From an uncultured Bacilli bacterium (GTDB lineage Bacteria; Bacillota_I; Bacilli_A; RFN20; CAG-288): 64,000 bases of DNA. Made by a program: the position numbers and the translations under genes. This document shows positions 1 through 8,189 of this stretch, piece after piece; position 1 is the first letter of the stretch; each line of letters starts with the position of its first letter. Where the stretch lies: positions 206,309 to 270,308 of the forward strand of contig CALVMW010000001.1 in assembly GCA_944349335.1 (NCBI GenBank). Reading direction: 5' to 3'. The notes beneath the pieces were generated by a model, which did no database searches, was not told the DNA's origin, and saw only the letters and a list, made by a program, of their open reading frames with translations.

Positions 1-1828
1 TAATTTTATCTACTTCATTTTTAGGAACCTTATGAGTAACTAATGCTACTTTTTCACCTCTTGATTGAAGCTCTTTAGTGATTTCTTCAGCTTGTTTATT
101 TGAATAGCAAACAATCATAGCACCAGTTGGCTTATCTTCACTTCCAAAGTCATGTATTTTCCTAAAAGTCTTAAAATCATCAGTTATATAATTAACCAAA
201 CTTTTTACATAAGTTGGATAACAATAAATATCATTTAAATCAGTAATGCCTTTCTGAATTAATGTTGTTTTTAAGCCTTGCAATTCATCATAAAAGGTTT
301 TAATAATTTCTTCACGCATTAATCTTAAAGTGCATCCATCAGCTATTGATTGATTATAAAAATATTTATGGATATAGTTTCCAAACAAATTTTTAGATTT
401 TTCTTCATCTTTACCTAAAATAATAGGAGTTCCAGTAAGACCAATTATTATGGCATTCTTATCTATGTTTAATAAATTACTCAAAAATTGACCATTCTCA
501 TCATAACTTCTATGGCATTCGTCAACAATTATAACAGTTTGATTATTAGTAGAATAATGAGTACTGGGTAATACTTGAGCTTCCTCAGAAATCTTTTGAG
601 TATTTAATACCATTATCTCCAAATTACCATCTTGACCATTAATACCACTTGGCTTTTGTATTGCCTCTTTAAATTGCTGTTTATTTGCAACAGTTTTAGC
701 TGAAAGCCCTCTATTAATAAATTCGTCTTTTGCTTGTTTAAATAAATCAATCCTATCAGGTATAAATAAGAACCTAGCGTTTAATTGTTTCTTACGATAA
801 AAGTAGTCTGTTAAAATCTTTACCAAATAAAAAGATAACTCTGTTTTACCACTACCTTGAGAATGCCAAATAATGCCTTTCTTTAATCCTTGATCTAATT
901 TATTTAAAAGTGCTAAAGATGCCAACAGTTGAGGATAGCGCATTATATGCTTACTGACCTTAACTATTCCGTCATCATCTTTCTCTTTTACATAACAAAA
1001 GCCATAATCTAATAGGAACAAAAAACGTTCTTTACTTAAAAGTGAAGTAACAATACGATTCGTTGGTGTTAACCCATTTAAGTTAGTTTTATATTCAAGG
1101 CTTCCAATAATAGCTTGAGCATTAGCCTCTTTTAAAACTTCTTTTTCAACTTCAGATGATATCTCTCTAGATGCCACTGTTTGTAGCAGTAAAGTGTCTT
1201 CTTCTCTAAATGGGCTAAATCTAAAATGATCTCTTTGAACAGTACTATAGAATGCTCCTTGAATTGGAACTAATATATCGGGATCATTGTCATATTCCAT
1301 ATTGTTGGAAAAAATCAAAAGTTGTAATTCATTAAAAAAATGTGAAAAAGCTGGATTTGCTAATCTATCATCCATTCTTCTTCTTTCACGTTCTATCCCC
1401 TCTTTATTGTTTGGAACTTTAACTTCAATGAATGCTAAAGGAATTCCATTGATATATATAGTAATATCAGGTCTAAAATCACTTCCTTCATGTTCAAATG
1501 GCATCTCGTAAGTGCAATAAAAATCATTATTATCTATATTTAAAAAATCAATAAATCTTATTCCATTTCGTTTTTGTAATTTTTTAAAGAACTCTTCACC
1601 TAAATCATCATTTTTTAATGTTGCTTTAAGGTCTTCGTAAACATTTTGTATATCTGAATCGCCTAAAGTCTTATTTATTCTTTTTAAAGCAATTTTAAAT
1701 TGTTCAACTAAAATATTGGTGTCTTTATCCCAATATAAGTTTCTTTTAGATAAGAATTTGTACCCTAGCCTACTAAGATGAAGTATCGCTGGTATTTGAA
1801 CTCTAGTTTTTTCTATAAAATCTGACAT
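1..1828 (-). CDS. hsdR: Type I restriction enzyme R subunit, C-terminus beyond window
   Basis: The motor and nuclease subunit of a type I restriction-modification system, which translocates DNA with ATP and cuts unmethylated DNA. About 609 N-terminal residues are visible and the frame is open at base 1. The order of parts is that of the family: an N-terminal HsdR_N nuclease region with an RPD...AFIEVK (PD-D/ExK) signature near residues 120-140, then a superfamily 2 helicase core with Walker A HSQGSGKTE, a DECH box (IIVDECHRS) and motif III GLTGTP. I placed the start at the ATG at 1828, which follows an AAGGTG ribosome site; another ATG lies 11 bases upstream out of frame. No hsdM or hsdS lies upstream, so the other subunits, if present, lie to the left of the window. 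Confidence 0.93.
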   Translation of the reverse strand, partial: MSDFIEKTRVQIPAILHLSRLGYKFLSKRNLYWDKDTNILVEQFKIALKRINKTLGDSDIQNVYEDLKATLKNDDLGEEFFKKLQKRNGIRFIDFLNIDNNDFYCTYEMPFEHEGSDFRPDITIYINGIPLAFIEVKVPNNKEGIERERRRMDDRLANPAFSHFFNELQLLIFSNNMEYDNDPDILVPIQGAFYSTVQRDHFRFSPFREEDTLLLQTVASREISSEVEKEVLKEANAQAIIGSLEYKTNLNGLTPTNRIVTSLLSKERFLFLLDYGFCYVKEKDDDGIVKVSKHIMRYPQLLASLALLNKLDQGLKKGIIWHSQGSGKTELSFYLVKILTDYFYRKKQLNARFLFIPDRIDLFKQAKDEFINRGLSAKTVANKQQFKEAIQKPSGINGQDGNLEIMVLNTQKISEEAQVLPSTHYSTNNQTVIIVDECHRSYDENGQFLSNLLNIDKNAIIIGLTGTPIILGKDEEKSKNLFGNYIHKYFYNQSIADGCTLRLMREEIIKTFYDELQGLKTTLIQKGITDLNDIYCYPTYVKSLVNYITDDFKTFRKIHDFGSEDKPTGAMIVCYSNKQAEEITKELQSRGEKVALVTHKVPKNEVDKI

Positions 1829-2075
1829 TCATTCATCACACCTTTTAAGAATTTAGATAATAAATTTTAACATAAAACAGATCTAAAATCGATATAAACG
1901 TGGGACTTTTACAAAATTTTTCTCATATGATACAATCGTTTATCTCCTGTTTCGGGGTGTTTCATTTTTCTAGTGGTCTAATCGTTTAACTAATCCCCTA
2001 ATCGTTGAGCAAATGGGTAAACTTTATTATTTTTGAGCTTTAAAAGTAGTCTAAACCACAAGTGGAACGATTACA
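1829..2075. other. Intergenic stretch upstream of hsdR
   Basis: Non-coding, AT-rich. It holds the hsdR promoter region and a few short repeats of the type AATCGTT, but I see no gene, no clear operator and no RNA gene. It ends at the terminator that follows tRNA-Leu. Confidence 0.5.
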
Positions 2076-2106
2076 AAAGAAAAAAGCCCCGTAAATACGA
2101 GACTTT
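2076..2106 (-). terminator. Intrinsic terminator after tRNA-Leu
   Basis: Read on the minus strand, AAAGTCTCGT and ACGGGGCTTT pair over 10 bp (two G-U pairs) around a short ATTT-type loop and are followed by a TTTTTT run. It sits downstream of tRNA-Leu and could end the whole leftward unit of the two CNNM genes plus the tRNA. Confidence 0.75.
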
Positions 2107-2130
2107 ATGACTAAATTTTGAAACAGAACT

Positions 2131-2153
2131 TTGTATCAAAATATAACTACAAT
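2131..2153. repeat. 23-bp repeat, copy next to tRNA-Leu
   Basis: A 23-base sequence beginning TTGTATCAAAATATAAC is present here and identically at 6078-6100. This copy lies 2 bp beyond the CCA end of tRNA-Leu; the other covers the last codons of the dead serine recombinase. Similarity continues weakly on both sides (ACAG before, ATG-TG after). It may mark the edge of an old insertion or a duplication made by the recombinase. Confidence 0.6.
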
Positions 2154-2155
2154 TA

Positions 2156-2241
2156 TGGTGCCCTCGGTGAGACTTGAACTCACATGGATGCACTCCGCAC
2201 GATTTTGAGTCGTGTCCGTATACCAATTCCGGCACGAGGGC
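2156..2241 (-). tRNA. tRNA-Leu (anticodon CAA)
   Basis: The minus strand folds as a class II tRNA: acceptor GCCCTCG with CGAGGGC, an anticodon stem CACGA/TCGTG around the loop CTCAAAA (anticodon CAA), a long variable arm typical of leucine tRNAs, a T-arm GTGAG-TTCAAGT-CTCAC, discriminator A, and an encoded CCA (2156-2158). It reads UUG. Confidence 0.95.
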
Positions 2242-2276
2242 AAGCTAGAGAATTGTAACATTTACTAGCTCTAATT

Positions 2277-3602
2277 TCAATCTTTATCTTCTGGGCTTTC
2301 TTTCTTAGTTACTAATATTTTATCGACTGCACCATTTTTATCAGTCGCTAATATTTTCATAGTTAAATCTTTATAGTTACAAATATCACCTAAATTAGCA
2401 AAGTGATCATCTAATAACTCGATAATAAAACCACCGATAGTAACATATTCTGTATCGATATCATCAAAGTCAAGATCAAATAAATCGCAGAAATCTTCTA
2501 ATGTTAATGAGCCATCAACAATATAAGAGCCATCTTTTCTTTGATGATAAGGCTTTTCTTTATTATCGCTCTCATCCCAAATTTCACCTACTATTTCTTC
2601 TAAGATATCCTCCATAGTTAAGATACCTTCAACTCCGCCATATTCATCCATAACAAGAGCAAAATGTTTCTTTTTAGTACGGAACATCTTCAAAATATCA
2701 TTTATCTCCATCGAACGAGGAACTCTTAAAGGAGTCTCTAAGATATCTTCAAGTTCAGGATTAACATTTTTGATCTTAGCGATCATTAAATTTTTAGATT
2801 TTACATATCCGATAATATTATCGATCGTATTTTCATAGACGGGAATACGAGAAAATTCATAGATTTCTGGATTATTCTTCGCTTCATCCATATCTTCGAC
2901 ATCAATAGCAAGAATATCGACTCTCGGAGTCATAATCTCGTAAGCTTCAGTATGAGTATATCGGATAGTTTCATGCAATAAAGTAGCTTTTTCTTTATCG
3001 ACCATACCTTGCTCTTCAATATCGTCTACCATCTCATGAAGATCATCTTCATTAATAACAACATCAGTAACTTTCTTTAAGAATGGTTTAGTTAATATAT
3101 CACCAAAAGATGAGACAACAAAAGTTATCGGCAAGGTTATATACGAGAATATTCTAATTACGCGGGAATAAAGTACGGACAATTTAAAATTAAATATTTT
3201 TCCAAAAGATTTAGCGATAATTTCACCAAAAATAATCTTGATAACTAAACAGATCATTGAAGCGATTAAACCCCATGTCTCTGATTGCAGTGTAGCTTGT
3301 TCAGGACTAGAGAGAATAAGGAAAGCTAAGTTGACACCGAGCATAGTAGAGACAGCATCTAAACCAGCGTTGACAGTGTCGTTTAATAATAAGATTGTTG
3401 ATATAGTTCTTCCATAGTTATCAGTTAATTTACGGGCATAAAGAAGACCTTTTTTCGAAGGATTTTTTTCTTGTTCACTATGCAATCTTAAAACATCCAC
3501 GCTCCCGTATGCCATATCAGAAGAAGAGAAAAAGAAAGAGAGGAAAAATAAAACTACTAAAGCGATAGAATAACCGATTATCAGAGCTAAATGACTATTC
3601 AT
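2277..3602 (-). CDS. CNNM/CorC-type membrane protein with CBS pair and CorC_HlyC domain
   Basis: A protein of 441 residues in the family long called HlyC/CorC or hemolysin-like, implicated in Mg2+ or Co2+ efflux and tolerance; the substrate here is unknown. Residues 1-180 form the DUF21/CNNM membrane domain, with hydrophobic segments starting at about 7, 85, 110 and 150. A CBS pair follows (MTPRVDILAID near 225; MDEYGGVEGILTMEDILEE near 320), then a C-terminal CorC_HlyC domain (DGSYIVDGSLTLEDF). The start overlaps the stop of its upstream paralogue by 8 bp, so the two are co-transcribed and perhaps act as a heteromeric pair. Confidence 0.9.
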   Translation of the reverse strand: MNSHLALIIGYSIALVVLFFLSFFFSSSDMAYGSVDVLRLHSEQEKNPSKKGLLYARKLTDNYGRTISTILLLNDTVNAGLDAVSTMLGVNLAFLILSSPEQATLQSETWGLIASMICLVIKIIFGEIIAKSFGKIFNFKLSVLYSRVIRIFSYITLPITFVVSSFGDILTKPFLKKVTDVVINEDDLHEMVDDIEEQGMVDKEKATLLHETIRYTHTEAYEIMTPRVDILAIDVEDMDEAKNNPEIYEFSRIPVYENTIDNIIGYVKSKNLMIAKIKNVNPELEDILETPLRVPRSMEINDILKMFRTKKKHFALVMDEYGGVEGILTMEDILEEIVGEIWDESDNKEKPYHQRKDGSYIVDGSLTLEDFCDLFDLDFDDIDTEYVTIGGFIIELLDDHFANLGDICNYKDLTMKILATDKNGAVDKILVTKKESPEDKD

Positions 3603-4722
3603 CTTCTAACTCCTTTGCTAAATCTTTATTCTCTTCATCTTTAATATTATCGACTAGCTCTTCTAAAACATCATCCATAGAGATAATGCCTTTATTGACA
3701 CCATTCTCCATTACGATACCTAAATGGACTTTTTCAGCATTCAAGGTTTTAAAACAATCATCTAAAGGAGTATCGATATTTATAAAAACAGGTTTTTCAA
3801 GTATCGATTGAATAGGAAAATGTTTATCTTTAGTATATTCTTCAAAATAAAGACGTAAAACTAAAATACCGATAATATTATCTTTATCATCTTCATAAAT
3901 CGGAATTCTCGAATAATCTTTTTCAATGATGACTGAGTTTATCGTTTCATAATCTAACTCATCGATACTTAAAGAAAAAACTTTCTCTTTAGAAGTATAG
4001 ACATCCCTCACTTTTCTCATATCAAAAGTTAAGACATTATCAATAATCTCTGTCTCATCATTTTCAAAAAGCTTTTCAGCTTCATTCTCATCATCAATAT
4101 TATCTTCATCATTGATAGCTTCACTAACCGACTGCATAAGCTGTTCTTTAGAAAGTAAGTTCTGATCTTTAACTTTGAATATTTTATGAACTAAAGCTAA
4201 AACCCCTCTAAAGAGAATCGTAATCGGAAATAGAATAATCGAAACAAAAGTGACAGGATAAGCTAAAAATATAGCCATTTTATTAGGTATTGTTTTAGAG
4301 AGGATCTTAGGAACTGTATCTGAAACAATATAGACTAAAGCCGCCATAACGATAGTCGATAAAACAGACTCAACACCTTCTGATAAACCAAATGCGAGAC
4401 ATATATTATAAAAGATCATCGCACTTAAAAAGGACATAATAGTCTGTACAATATTATTTCCAACTAAAACAGTAACTAATGTATTATCAAATTTATCAAC
4501 TAAGCGAGTTACTAATTTCGCTGTAAAATTGCCTTTATTAGCTAAAGACTGAAAATGATATCTATTACAATTTGTATAAGCATTTTCACTAGCAGAAAAT
4601 AATCCGCTAACAAGAAGAAGAACACAGATGACTATGATACATGCATAAAACGGCATGCCCCATATACTTATCTCATTTAAATCAATATTATTAGCTAGCA
4701 GGCTACATAGGTCAGGGTCCAC
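3595..4722 (-). CDS. CNNM/CBS membrane protein lacking the CorC_HlyC domain
   Basis: A paralogue of the next gene, 375 residues. It has the DUF21/CNNM membrane part (segments near 23-43, 95-130 and 160-190) and a CBS pair (FDMRKVRDVYTSKEKVFSL; GIVMENGVNKGIISMDDVLEELV). It stops shortly after the second CBS motif, so the C-terminal CorC_HlyC domain of its neighbour is absent. The start is a GTG at 4722 behind an AAAGGAG site. An acidic insert (residues about 205-225, rich in D, E and N) separates membrane and CBS parts. Family function is metal-ion homeostasis; the substrate cannot be read from sequence. Confidence 0.85.
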   Translation of the reverse strand: MDPDLCSLLANNIDLNEISIWGMPFYACIIVICVLLLVSGLFSASENAYTNCNRYHFQSLANKGNFTAKLVTRLVDKFDNTLVTVLVGNNIVQTIMSFLSAMIFYNICLAFGLSEGVESVLSTIVMAALVYIVSDTVPKILSKTIPNKMAIFLAYPVTFVSIILFPITILFRGVLALVHKIFKVKDQNLLSKEQLMQSVSEAINDEDNIDDENEAEKLFENDETEIIDNVLTFDMRKVRDVYTSKEKVFSLSIDELDYETINSVIIEKDYSRIPIYEDDKDNIIGILVLRLYFEEYTKDKHFPIQSILEKPVFINIDTPLDDCFKTLNAEKVHLGIVMENGVNKGIISMDDVLEELVDNIKDEENKDLAKELEDE

Positions 4723-4829
4723 TTGTTAATTCTCCTTTTAAGTCGATATTAAGTATAACAAAAAGTAAAAAAATAAATCAATATCTATCTAATACTATAT
4801 AAAATTACAAACATCATATCTCGTTTCTC

Positions 4830-4862
4830 TAATAAAAAATCTGATACCTATAAAGTATCAGA
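4830..4862 (-). terminator. Terminator of the eroded AlbA-type gene
   Basis: TCTGATAC and GTATCAGA make a perfect 8-bp stem around a 7-base loop; on the minus strand it is followed by ATTTTTTATT. It lies 130 bp past the stop of the relic at 4995-5222 and probably belonged to it. Confidence 0.7.
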
Positions 4863-4994
4863 CATAATTTCCATAATGTAGTGAATAGGCAAAAACTTAG
4901 TGTTCAATTATAATTGTTCAAAATATTGATTGTTGCTAGATTTTTGTGGTTATTAGTGCTTAGTTCTTAATGAATTTACAGCAAGCAAAGTAGG

Positions 4995-5222
4995 CTATTT
5001 TATGATTTTCCATACCCCCGTCTTATCTGAACCACTTCTTTCGAGATACCCTTTATCTTGTAATGCTTTTAAGTAGCGTTCGATAGTTCTCTTGCTCTTT
5101 TTAATCATTAATGAAAGCTTATCTGCAGTCAATGTCGGATTTTTTAAAAGTTCTTCTAGAATCTTTTTTTCTGTTTCGTTTACACCGACATTTACACCGA
5201 CATTTGCACCGACAGAATAATT
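4995..5222 (-). pseudogene. Relic: C-terminal winged helix of an AlbA/ATPase-type regulator
   Basis: Only the C-terminal end of a gene remains. The minus frame reads a VGANVGVNVGVN stretch (a 12-bp tandem repeat), then a winged-helix segment (ETEKKILEELLKNPTLTADK ... RTIERYLKALQDKGYLER) ending at a TAG. The same plan, a 4-residue repeat followed by a helix-turn-helix, ends the intact gene at 6272-7639, so this is a truncated paralogue. The frame is closed by a stop just upstream and there is no start codon. Confidence 0.75.
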
Positions 5223-5304
5223 TTATAAAAGTAGGCAAAATATTAACTGCTTAAATTAAAGCAAAGACAAAAAGCCCAGATTTATTGTGTTTTGAGGTGA
5301 TAAT

Positions 5305-6093
5305 ATGCCAGATAAGAAAGTAAGAGTAATAGCGCCTATTCCAACTTTACCAAAGCTTTATATTTATGTGGTTATTTATGTAAGAGTATCTACTCCAACT
5401 GAAGAACAACTTAGAAGTGCATCTAATCAGGTATCTTATTTTGTTCAGATGATAAGTAATAATTATCATTATCACTTAATAGATGTTTATCTTGATTTTA
5501 AAAGTGGAGCTAATAAAGAACAAAGAAGTGAATATCAAAGAATGCTAAATGATGCTGAAAATAATAAGTTTGATCTTGTCTTTACTAAAAGTATCTCTAG
5601 GTTTGGTAGGAATGTTGAAGAAATATTAAGAGCAACTAGACTTCTAAAAGAACATAAAATAGGGATCGTCTTTGATGAAGAACATATCAATACTTCTACT
5701 ATGGATAGTGAGCTTCTTCTTAGTTTTCTATCTGCTTATGCTGAAAATGAAAATAAAAATAGAAGTTAAAATGTCTTATGTGGTATTGAAAAAAGATTAA
5801 AAGACGGAACTTCTAAACTATATACGAAAGCCTGTTATGACTATAAAAGAAATAAGGATGGCATTCTAGAAATAGAACCTACTGAAGCTACTATTGTTAC
5901 TGATATTTATAATCTTTATCTTTCAGGTAATAGTGTTGTAGGAATAATTAAACAACTTGAAGAATCTCATATTCCTTCTCCATCAGGCAAAGATAAATGG
6001 AGCAAAAGAAGCGTTGAAAATATCTTAACTAACGAAAAATATATTGGCACTTCTATACTTAATTTCGACACAGCGGATTGTATCAAAATATAA
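5305..6093 (+). pseudogene. Serine recombinase (large resolvase type), broken
   Basis: The first 154 codons encode a resolvase catalytic domain: YVRVST near residue 27 (the nucleophile serine) and the family motif KSISRFGRN near 95. An in-frame TAA at 5767 interrupts it exactly where the recombinase domain should begin (SAYAENENKNRS, then the stop). The same frame stays open for 107 further codons that read as the Recombinase domain (GIEKRLKDGTSKLY, ... RSVENILTNEKYIGT) until a TAA at 6091. The zinc-ribbon and coiled-coil C-terminus is missing. A nonsense mutation plus 3' truncation makes it inactive unless the stop is read through. It lies beside another relic, so this is a decayed mobile-element site. 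Confidence 0.85.
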
Positions 6094-6100
6094 CTACAAT
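6078..6100. repeat. 23-bp repeat, copy at the end of the recombinase relic
   Basis: Identical to 2131-2153. The truncated recombinase frame ends inside this repeat, so the repeat is probably the junction at which the 3' part of the gene was lost. The 170 bases that follow (6101-6271) contain GCACACCC and GACACCCCTAG strings like those bounding the fold-back repeat at 7785-7979, but no gene. Confidence 0.6.
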
Positions 6101-6271
6101 GATGCTGTGGTTATTTCTATTCGATACTTTGCACACCCTTATACTCTTACATGACACCCCTAGAAAGTACGCATTTTGTCGATATTTTCAATATTTGCAA
6201 TTACTCTTTTGCTCTTTGAAATGTTGAAGATAACTAACTATTATAAGCTAGGTGGCATTTAATATTTTAAT

Positions 6272-7639
6272 TTAATCTTCTTTGCCTTTTTCTGCTATTT
6301 CCCAATGACCACTTTTTGAAGAGCCTACATATTTGATATGTGGATTGTCTTTTAAAATTCTGAAAATTGTGCTTACAGATTTGCCTAATTTAATGGCCAT
6401 TTCTTTCCTAGTTATTTTAGGGTTCTCTTTAATTAGTTTAACAATTCCTTCTTGCAGATCGTTTTTTAGAGGTTCATTTTGAGGTTCATTTTGAGGTTCA
6501 TTTTGAGGTTCATTTTGAGGTTCATTTTGAGGTTCAAACCCTAATCCGGTACTATCTATCGGGTTTAGATTAGGAAGATTCACAATGAAACAATGCTCCA
6601 TATTGAGAAGCTGGGCTTTTGAGGCAGATTTATCATAGGCGCTAATAATTCTTGGCAACCCGCTACCATAATTTTCAATAAAACCTAACATATATAAAAT
6701 TCGTACAACTCCTGGATTCCTAAAAGATTGCTGACCAGCTAACACTTCTTCCAAAGTATATTTGTATATGGAACCAGGATTAGAAATCCTACAGTGTGTA
6801 GGAAAAAATTCAATTTTAATATTAGATGGAAAACTGTAGTCGGCATGACAAATTGCATTCAAAATTGCTTCTCTCAAACTTTTACCAGGATAAGAAACAT
6901 ATTCGATTCTAGCAGCTTGATATGGAACGATTTTCGCTGATGTAACATTAAATGCTTCTGCTTGATTAATTACTTGATCGGCAATATAACAAAGTGAGCC
7001 GGTGTATTCTTTTTTAAACAAAAAATCAATATTTTTATCATATTTAGCAAACTTAACTTCAATCGGATTTTCATCAGAAAACAATAAAGCAAGATTAGTA
7101 AATTTACCGTCTTTATTAATAAAACCCAATGTTAAATATTTGCTTTCATCAAAAGGAATATCTTTCCCTTTAAAATAAATCGACAAAAAAGAAAAGTGAA
7201 GACTTTGATTTTTGCTTTCTTCTTTCTCCCAAAGCCAACCACTGCTGTCTCGAATCATCGTTAATATTTCATCGTCATTGGCAGGTCTTTTACTTCTTCC
7301 CACTCTAATGTATGTGCCACTTGGCTTAGGACCTTTTTCAGTCAAGTAATAAGGCTTGGAGTCACCTTCTTTTACATGAATTTCAAGAACACCATCTTCA
7401 TTAAAAGAAAAGTCAACTTTATTTCTACTATTAGGTTTAATGTTATTAGTAAGAATCGCAGAAACTTTTTCATCATATTCGTCTCTCAATTCTTGAGCTA
7501 TGCCTACTACATTTCCATTATCTTCAACGCCAATATAAATAGTTCCTCCATGAGTATTTAAAAAAGCGATAATTTCCTTATCTAAATCTTTTATCATTTC
7601 TCGCTTAAGTTCTACTCTATCGCTTTCTTCGTATTTCAT
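6272..7639 (-). CDS. AlbA_2 / HATPase_c_4 family putative transcriptional regulator
   Basis: A protein of about 455 residues. It has an N-terminal AlbA_2 (AAA_4) domain (ESDRVELKREMIKDLDKEIIAF ... GTIYIGVEDNGNVVGI), a middle ATPase-like domain with LREAILNAICHADYS (the N-box region of GHKL-type folds), and a C-terminal winged helix (ITRKEMAIKLGKSVSTIFRI). The last two are joined by NEPQ repeated five times. The family is often annotated as ATP-binding or transcriptional regulator and is common near mobile elements; the target is unknown. I chose the ATG at 7639, where the conserved part begins, over a TTG 48 bases upstream. Confidence 0.8.
   Translation of the reverse strand: MKYEESDRVELKREMIKDLDKEIIAFLNTHGGTIYIGVEDNGNVVGIAQELRDEYDEKVSAILTNNIKPNSRNKVDFSFNEDGVLEIHVKEGDSKPYYLTEKGPKPSGTYIRVGRSKRPANDDEILTMIRDSSGWLWEKEESKNQSLHFSFLSIYFKGKDIPFDESKYLTLGFINKDGKFTNLALLFSDENPIEVKFAKYDKNIDFLFKKEYTGSLCYIADQVINQAEAFNVTSAKIVPYQAARIEYVSYPGKSLREAILNAICHADYSFPSNIKIEFFPTHCRISNPGSIYKYTLEEVLAGQQSFRNPGVVRILYMLGFIENYGSGLPRIISAYDKSASKAQLLNMEHCFIVNLPNLNPIDSTGLGFEPQNEPQNEPQNEPQNEPQNEPLKNDLQEGIVKLIKENPKITRKEMAIKLGKSVSTIFRILKDNPHIKYVGSSKSGHWEIAEKGKED
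6470..6536. repeat. 12-bp tandem repeat in the AlbA_2 gene
   Basis: AGGTTCATTTTG is repeated five times plus a partial unit, with no mismatches, and encodes (NEPQ)n between the ATPase and the winged helix. Unit changes keep the frame, so linker length can vary between strains. The relic at 4995-5222 has a different 12-bp repeat at the same place. Confidence 0.85.
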
Positions 7640-7712
7640 TATAAAAATACCTGCTTTCTTAGCTATGCTAATTATACTTGAAAACAAACTTATTTTCTAG
7701 ATTCTAATATAT

Positions 7713-7749
7713 AAAAAAGACCACCTAGCTCGATAAGGACCAGATGGTC
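7713..7749 (-). terminator. Terminator downstream of tRNA-Pro and the fold-back repeat
   Basis: On the minus strand GACCATCT pairs with AGGTGGTC over 8 bp (one G-U) and is followed by TTTTTT. It would end a leftward transcript covering tRNA-Pro and the repeat at 7785-7979. Confidence 0.65.
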
Positions 7750-7784
7750 AATCAATATTGTTAAAAAGGATAGGGTGTGCAGTT

Positions 7785-7979
7785 GTCGTTGTTAGGGGTG
7801 TGCAAAATAGTGGTCGCCGTGTAATAGTGTACCCCTGCCGTTTCAAAGTGAGCCTTAAAAATGATGGTTTTTCATTGAGTTTTAAAGATTTTTGCTCTCA
7901 CTATTACAACGGCGTAAATTTAAAAAGTGGCCATTTAAGCCTAAAATCAAAAAAAGTCTGCACACCCCTAGTCAGCGAC
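7785..7979. repeat. Fold-back (MITE-like) repeat of about 195 bp
   Basis: The ends form an imperfect inverted repeat of about 21 bp whose inner 12 bp are perfect (TAGGGGTGTGCA at 7793-7804 against TGCACACCCCTA at 7959-7970). A second nested pair, CGCCGTGTAATAGTG (7815-7829) and CACTATTACAACGGCG (7899-7914), differs by one base, and further arms lie inside. A partial direct copy of the left end (TAGGGTGTGCA) sits at 7771. No protein is encoded. It could be a non-autonomous transposon relic or a long structured RNA read leftward after tRNA-Pro. Confidence 0.55.
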
Positions 7980-8009
7980 TAAGTTTGTATCAGACATGTT
8001 GTTCTTTTA

Positions 8010-8086
8010 TGGTTGAAGCGATGGGATTTGAACCCATGACCTCTTGGTCCCGAACCAAGCGTGCTACCAAGCTGCACCACGCCTCA
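8010..8086 (-). tRNA. tRNA-Pro (anticodon CGG)
   Basis: On the minus strand: acceptor TGAGGCG with CGCTTCA (one G-U), D-arm GTGC/GCAC, anticodon stem CTTGG/CCAAG around TTCGGGA (anticodon CGG), T-arm ATGGG-TTCAAAT-CCCAT, discriminator A and encoded CCA (8010-8012). It reads CCG. Confidence 0.95.
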
Positions 8087-8151
8087 ATAAAGCGAAAAAA
8101 TTATACACATTATCGACTTAATTTTCAAGTATTTAAAATACTTATCACTTA

Positions 8152-8183
8152 TAAAAAATCCCTCTAATCTTGCGACTAGAGGG
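8152..8183 (-). terminator. Terminator of the repeat-containing membrane protein gene
   Basis: CCCTCTA and TAGAGGG form a 7-bp stem; on the minus strand it is followed by a run of six T. It lies just past the stop codon at 8190. Confidence 0.8.
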
Positions 8184-8189
8184 AGATTT

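Noticed and set aside
2131-6100. A whole genomic island bounded by the 23-bp repeats
   Set aside because: The interval would include two ordinary-looking CNNM membrane genes and tRNA-Leu itself, with no integrase next to the tRNA end. Kept as a dispersed repeat only.
6470-6536. Possible CRISPR-like array
   Set aside because: The 12-bp units are contiguous without spacers and encode NEPQ in frame.
7758-8167. Two plus-strand frames near tRNA-Pro
   Set aside because: They run through the fold-back repeat and the antisense of the tRNA and have no coding character.
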